Source: Metridium senile (Eukaryota; Cnidaria; Anthozoa; Actiniaria; Metridiidae). Taken from it: a stretch of 64,000 nucleotides of DNA. Of the stretch, positions 61,858 through 64,000 are shown one piece after another. The notes below the pieces were generated by a model. The model ran no database searches. It was not told where the DNA came from and worked only from the letters and a program-made list of their open reading frames with translations. Positions within the stretch are counted from its first letter, which is position 1; each line of letters starts with the position of its first letter. A program made the translations under genes and the position numbers. The stretch covers positions 12,292,711 to 12,356,710 of the forward strand of contig OX459108.1 in the NCBI GenBank assembly GCA_949775045.1. The letters are read 5' to 3'.

Positions 61858-62611
61858 GTTCCAAACAGACTAGAAACTTCATTGGCCCTTTTTACACCAG
61901 GTTGTCATGACTTCACTACCAGTACCAGAATGCTTTAAGCCGTTCATTTACTATTCTGATTGTTGATCCCAATTTACAGGACGAGTAATTATGCAAAAGT
62001 TAGTAAATGCAGCCTTAATACTTCAGGTGCTATTTTTTTGTTACATTTGGAAGTTTAGCTATACAAAATAAAGCTTTTTGTTTTATCATTATTTTATCTT
62101 GAAGAGTTTGTTTGATTACAAATACTATATCCATGAAATATAATCAAAGTTAAAAGATATAGGCCATCAAAAATCATTTTTTGTGCATATTTGAGCATTT
62201 TCTATCAGTTTATAGTCCATCAAAAATCATGATTTTTGTGCATTTTGCATGGGCTATCGTTGTCATTTTTGCCCATTTGCATGTTTTCAAGATTACACAG
62301 GTCTTGATGATCACAATTCTTCAATAAAAAAAGAAATTTTTGCTATTTGAATGAGGAAGATAAGCATGAAAGCATAAAAATAAGTGTAAAAGCCTTATGT
62401 GCCTACTGGCCTGAAGAGAAATGATGATGATAATGGTGATGACATATCACCACATGTATTCTTTGTTAGCTTCATTCATTTTTTAACTTAATTGGTGTCT
62501 TTTATGGTTTTGACAAAAATTATGGAAGAAGCCACTTTAACATAGTATCATTTTGATTTCATTTCATTGATAAAGTGCTTGCGTTCACGGGCCAAGGGTA
62601 TTTTATTATCA

Positions 62612-63962
62612 TTACACCTGGTACCATCTCTTCTCTTTATATTTGAGTTTGATTTGATTTGACATGTCTGCAAAATTCTGTGCATTCGATGCTAAGTTAG
62701 CTGTGGCCTTGTCAAGGTGGTGCAATTTCTCACCACGTTCCATCAATGCCTGTAATGACATAATAACCAAATGGATGGATGTCAAACACATGATTGATTG
62801 ATTGATTGGTTAGTTGAATAAATGAATGAATGAATGGATGGATGATTGAATACAAGATTGAGTGATTAAATGGTTGGTTAGATGGTTAGATGGATAGATA
62901 AATAGATGGATGAATGCAGTATTAAAAGATTGAATGAATGAATGAATGGATGGACAGTTGGATAAATGAATGGATGAATACATGATAGAAAGACTGAAGG
63001 AACAAATGAATTGTTGGATAGATGGATGAATGAATGGATGAATATATGATAGAAAGACTGAAGGAACAAATGAATTGTTGGATAGATGGATAAATGAATA
63101 CATGATAGAAAGACTGAAGGAACAAATGAATTGTTGGATAGATGGATAAATAGATGGATGAATGCAGTATTAAAAGAATGAATGAATGGATGGATAGATG
63201 GATAAATGAATGGATGAATACATGATAGAAAGACTGAAGGAACAAATGAATTGTTGGTTAGATGGATAGATAAATAGATGGATGAATGCAGTATTAAAAG
63301 ATTGAATGAATGAATGAATGGATGGATGGACGGTTGGATAAATGAATGGATGAATACATGATAGAAAGACTGAAGGAACAAATGAACTGTTGGATAGATG
63401 GATGAATGAATGGATTAATACATGATAGAAAGACTGAAGGAACAAATGAATTGTTGGATAGATGGATAAATGAATGGATGAATACATGATTGAACAGGGA
63501 TTGAATGAACGAATAAAAAAATGGATGGATAGATGGACAAAGCATGAACCTTGAAAACATAAATGGATTGAGGAATGAATTGATGAATAAAACAATGCAT
63601 GCGAGAAACAATGACTGAACAATGAACTGTTATTTTCACAGTTCCGCCTCAGTGACCACGAATAATAATTCCAAGTCGAGGTTCGCGTTGCTGCGCATCA
63701 ACTCGAACTTCTACTTGAAACTATTATTCATGGTCACTGAGGCGGAACTGTGAAAAAGACTATTGTAAAAAACTTGAGTACAAGCTAAGACAACTTAAAA
63801 CTGTGTGTACAACTTAAAACTGTGTGTGGTAAGAAACACTTACATCTCTGTTTTTCTGCATTGCTCCAGCCAGTCCTACAGACACTTCTTGTAGTTGTTC
63901 TATACCAGGACCCTGTACTCTCTCTGCAACACTTCTAGATGCTGCACCACACTGGACACCAA
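62612..63962 (-). CDS. Tomosyn/amisyn-type R-SNARE protein, last two exons (partial)
   Basis: Exons 63962-63844 and 62749-62612, joined in phase 0, give the C-terminal 84 residues; upstream exons lie beyond the right edge. The exon-1 part has QGPGIEQLQEVSVGLAGAMQ. The last exon reads ALMERGEKLHHLDKATANLA and ends IKLKYKEKRWYQV. This is a heptad-repeat SNARE motif with Arg at the zero layer (MERGEKL), and the KYKxKxWYQ ending is typical of tomosyn (STXBP5) and amisyn (STXBP6). Those proteins bind syntaxin/SNAP-25 through this motif and limit vesicle fusion; there is no transmembrane anchor, as expected. I cannot tell which of the two it is without the N-terminal part (WD40 repeats in tomosyn). 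Confidence 0.82.
62780..63600. repeat. GAATGAATGGATGGAT minisatellite
   Basis: Units of about 65-130 bp contain ACATGATAGAAAGACTGAAG, GAACAAATGAATTGTTGGAT and GATGGATGAATGCAGTATTA. It lies in the last intron of the SNARE gene. His/Ile/Ser/Pro-rich antisense frames are artefacts. Confidence 0.9.
63636..63770. mobile_element. Foldback MITE
   Basis: TTCACAGTTCCGCCTCAGTG / complement, followed by GACCACGAATAATA / TATTATTCATGGTC. Its outermost CACAGTTCC resembles family D ends. Confidence 0.85.
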
Positions 63963-64000
63963 CTGAAACACAAAATATGTATCACATTGTAAAAATAATA

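Larger units (their letters stand above)
58247..62611. other. AMD1-SNARE gene intergenic region, repeats only
   Basis: No gene is seen. It includes the AMD1 3' UTR (with an inverted pair GTTTGTCACCCGTGAAAAG / complement near 58275 and 58490), a foldback at 58768-59032 (GAGTGCACACCATAATATAT / complement), the MITEs listed separately, a C-homopolymer near 59984 and unassigned AT-rich DNA. Confidence 0.6.

Noticed and set aside
62810..63639. Multiple overlapping His/Ile/Ser/Phe-rich frames
   Set aside because: GAATGGAT minisatellite read in all three minus frames.

Overview
The window comes from an intron-rich, AT-rich invertebrate animal genome, most likely a cnidarian and possibly an anthozoan. 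The clade is inferred from gene content and repeats: Penelope-like remnants with hammerhead-ribozyme-like motifs, many short palindromic DNA elements, a Crypton-derived domain gene, and GT-AG introns of ordinary metazoan type. I saw no bacterial-style operon, CRISPR array, rRNA or tRNA gene.

Gene layout, left to right. (1) 2106-13331, minus: a six-exon SON orthologue (RS domain, G-patch, dsRNA-binding domain). (2) 13820-15243, plus: Jagunal (JAGN1), two exons, head-to-head with SON and using a GC donor. (3) 19366-34000, minus: three related genes. Two encode six-finger C2H2 proteins (19366-24649 and 27102-28935). The third (31110-33954) lacks fingers and instead begins with an inactivated Crypton-type tyrosine-recombinase (DUF3504-like) domain. 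All three share a YKCxSGQ module, a TQTDD-x-GC motif and a YAxDLxAVLxVL motif. (4) 34650-36471, minus: IRAK1BP1 (SIMPL domain), three exons. (5) 40133-43606, plus: a class A GPCR resembling prostanoid receptors, three exons. (6) 45956-47071, minus: single-exon PEX16. (7) 47461-58246, plus: an 11-exon S-adenosylmethionine decarboxylase (AMD1), head-to-head with PEX16. (8) 62612 to about 63962, minus: the last two exons of a tomosyn/amisyn-type R-SNARE protein that continues past the right edge. For SON, IRAK1BP1 and AMD1 the hand-built exon chains keep frame and give 885, 262 and 334 aa.

The rest is repeats: a 644-bp ATCT microsatellite beside a truncated LINE, several minisatellites, at least ten families of palindromic MITEs, a SINE nested in a MITE nested in a tandem array, and at least six copies of a repeat carrying hammerhead-like cores, some as inverted pairs. 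Local tandem duplication has copied the ends of coding exons in SON (twice) and PEX16.

The genes do not form one pathway. AMD1 acts in polyamine synthesis, PEX16 in peroxisome biogenesis, JAGN1 in the ER, SON in splicing. The most novel material is the three-paralogue cluster with the Crypton fusion and the hammerhead-like repeat family. All calls were made by eye; no alignment or database search was run.
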